A DNA stretch of 6,674 nt from positions 1-6,674 of the forward strand of contig JACVIW010000133.1 of the NCBI GenBank assembly GCA_015711695.1, written 5' to 3'. This document shows positions 6,136 through 6,674 of the stretch, piece after piece; the first letter of the stretch is position 1; the number at the start of each line of letters is the position of its first letter. The notes under the pieces were generated by a model. The model had not been told where the DNA came from and made no database searches. It was given only the letters and a program-made list of their open reading frames with translations. This stretch comes from Candidatus Geohydrothermomicrobium daggyaiense (GTDB taxonomy: Bacteria > Actinomycetota > Geothermincolia > Fen-727 > JACVIW01). Position numbers and translations under genes: made by a program.

Positions 6136-6674
6136 TCAAAAGTAAATTGATAGTTCCGGAATCTCTAAGAGATGAAGATTTTCGAAACTATAGGTCGCCT
6201 TACCTGATTCTATATCCCTGATCAAATTTGTTACCTGGTCGTTAACTGGCGTTTTTACCCCCGCTTGATTCGCGGTATTCTGAAGATATCCGTTGAGCGC
6301 CTCAACCTCAGATTTCAAGCCTTTCTCTATGTCCTGAAGCATGCTTGCTCGTATGTCCCTGTGGGGCCCGTAAACCATTTTAAGCACGTTTTTCGCGTTC
6401 TCAATGTTCTCTTTGGCGATATCCAGAAGAATGACAGGGTCAACACCTTTCATTGGCTCCATCTTTACCCCGATGGCTTTAGATGTCAGTATCGTTTCAA
6501 GCATTATGCAAATGGCGGCGGTAATGGCTTTATCATCATCGAGAATATCGCCGTATGGGCAACCGAGCACTGTCGAAAGTCCAGACATCGCGACATTTAC
6601 AAGAAGCTTTGTCCAGCGGATCCCAGGTAAATTTTCAGTTATGATTGCTTTGCCGGCATGGTTCAGGACTTCCT
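6136..6674 (-). CDS. 2-dehydropantoate 2-reductase (PanE/ApbA) family protein, C-terminal part
   Basis: The last 178 residues of a ketopantoate reductase family protein; the Rossmann NADPH-binding half lies beyond the right edge. An ATG at 6588 is internal, because the frame continues to the edge with family sequence. The helical ApbA_C domain is recognised by RWTKLLVNVAMSGLSTVLG, where Lys22 and Asn26 of the visible part match E. coli PanE Lys176 and Asn180, by ASMLQD with Ser110 matching Ser244, and by SEVEALNGY with Glu122 matching Glu256. GVKTPVNDQV is the usual late motif. The position of PanE Asn184 is Ser30 here, and about 30 residues follow the PVND motif, ending SIYF. PanE makes pantoate for coenzyme A, but this family has many paralogues acting on other 2-keto acids, so panE is not assigned. 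The frame ends in TGA at 6138-6136 with no clear terminator. Confidence 0.92.
   Translation of the reverse strand, partial: EVLNHAGKAIITENLPGIRWTKLLVNVAMSGLSTVLGCPYGDILDDDKAITAAICIMLETILTSKAIGVKMEPMKGVDPVILLDIAKENIENAKNVLKMVYGPHRDIRASMLQDIEKGLKSEVEALNGYLQNTANQAGVKTPVNDQVTNLIRDIESGKATYSFENLHLLEIPELSIYF

Overview
The window is a stretch of bacterial-looking DNA of medium GC content. Every convincing gene lies on the minus strand, so the gene order below runs from the right end (6674) to the left end (1). The three starts visible inside the window each have a Shine-Dalgarno-like sequence upstream, and one start is probably TTG, which points to a bacterium. Nothing seen here fixes the phylum. I found no rRNA, tRNA, CRISPR array, transposase or phage structural gene.

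From right to left: (1) 6674-6136 is the C-terminal part of a ketopantoate reductase (PanE/ApbA) family protein cut by the window edge. (2) A 284-bp gap holds two clear inverted repeats, at 6045-6069 and 5963-5994. (3) 5851-5303 encodes a small P-loop NTPase/kinase-like protein of the NadR/AAA_28 type. (4) A 229-bp leader holds short open frames, one of which stops one base before the next start codon. (5) 5073-3682 encodes a class III (glutamate-1-semialdehyde aminomutase-like) PLP aminotransferase with all main PLP contacts but an unassigned substrate. (6) A 930-bp gap contains no convincing gene; it has a perfect 14-bp tandem duplication, several dyads and short orphan reading frames that may be remnants or chance. 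(7) 2727-274 encodes a complete, membrane-anchored penicillin acylase family Ntn hydrolase. (8) At the left edge, 114-1 is the probable start of another minus-strand gene of unknown function, with a possible frameshift just upstream of it.

The genes are separated by 200-900 bp, so they do not form one tight operon. The only tight link is between the acylase and the left-edge gene. A loose metabolic story can be drawn, in which an exported acylase releases an amine from an N-acyl compound, the aminotransferase converts it, and a ketoacid-type reductase acts on a keto product. That is inference only. No clearly new multi-gene system is visible. The points most worth a second look are the strong dyad at 5963-5994, the possible frameshift at the left edge, the cysteine cluster ahead of the acylase nucleophile, and the uncertain substrates of the aminotransferase and reductase.
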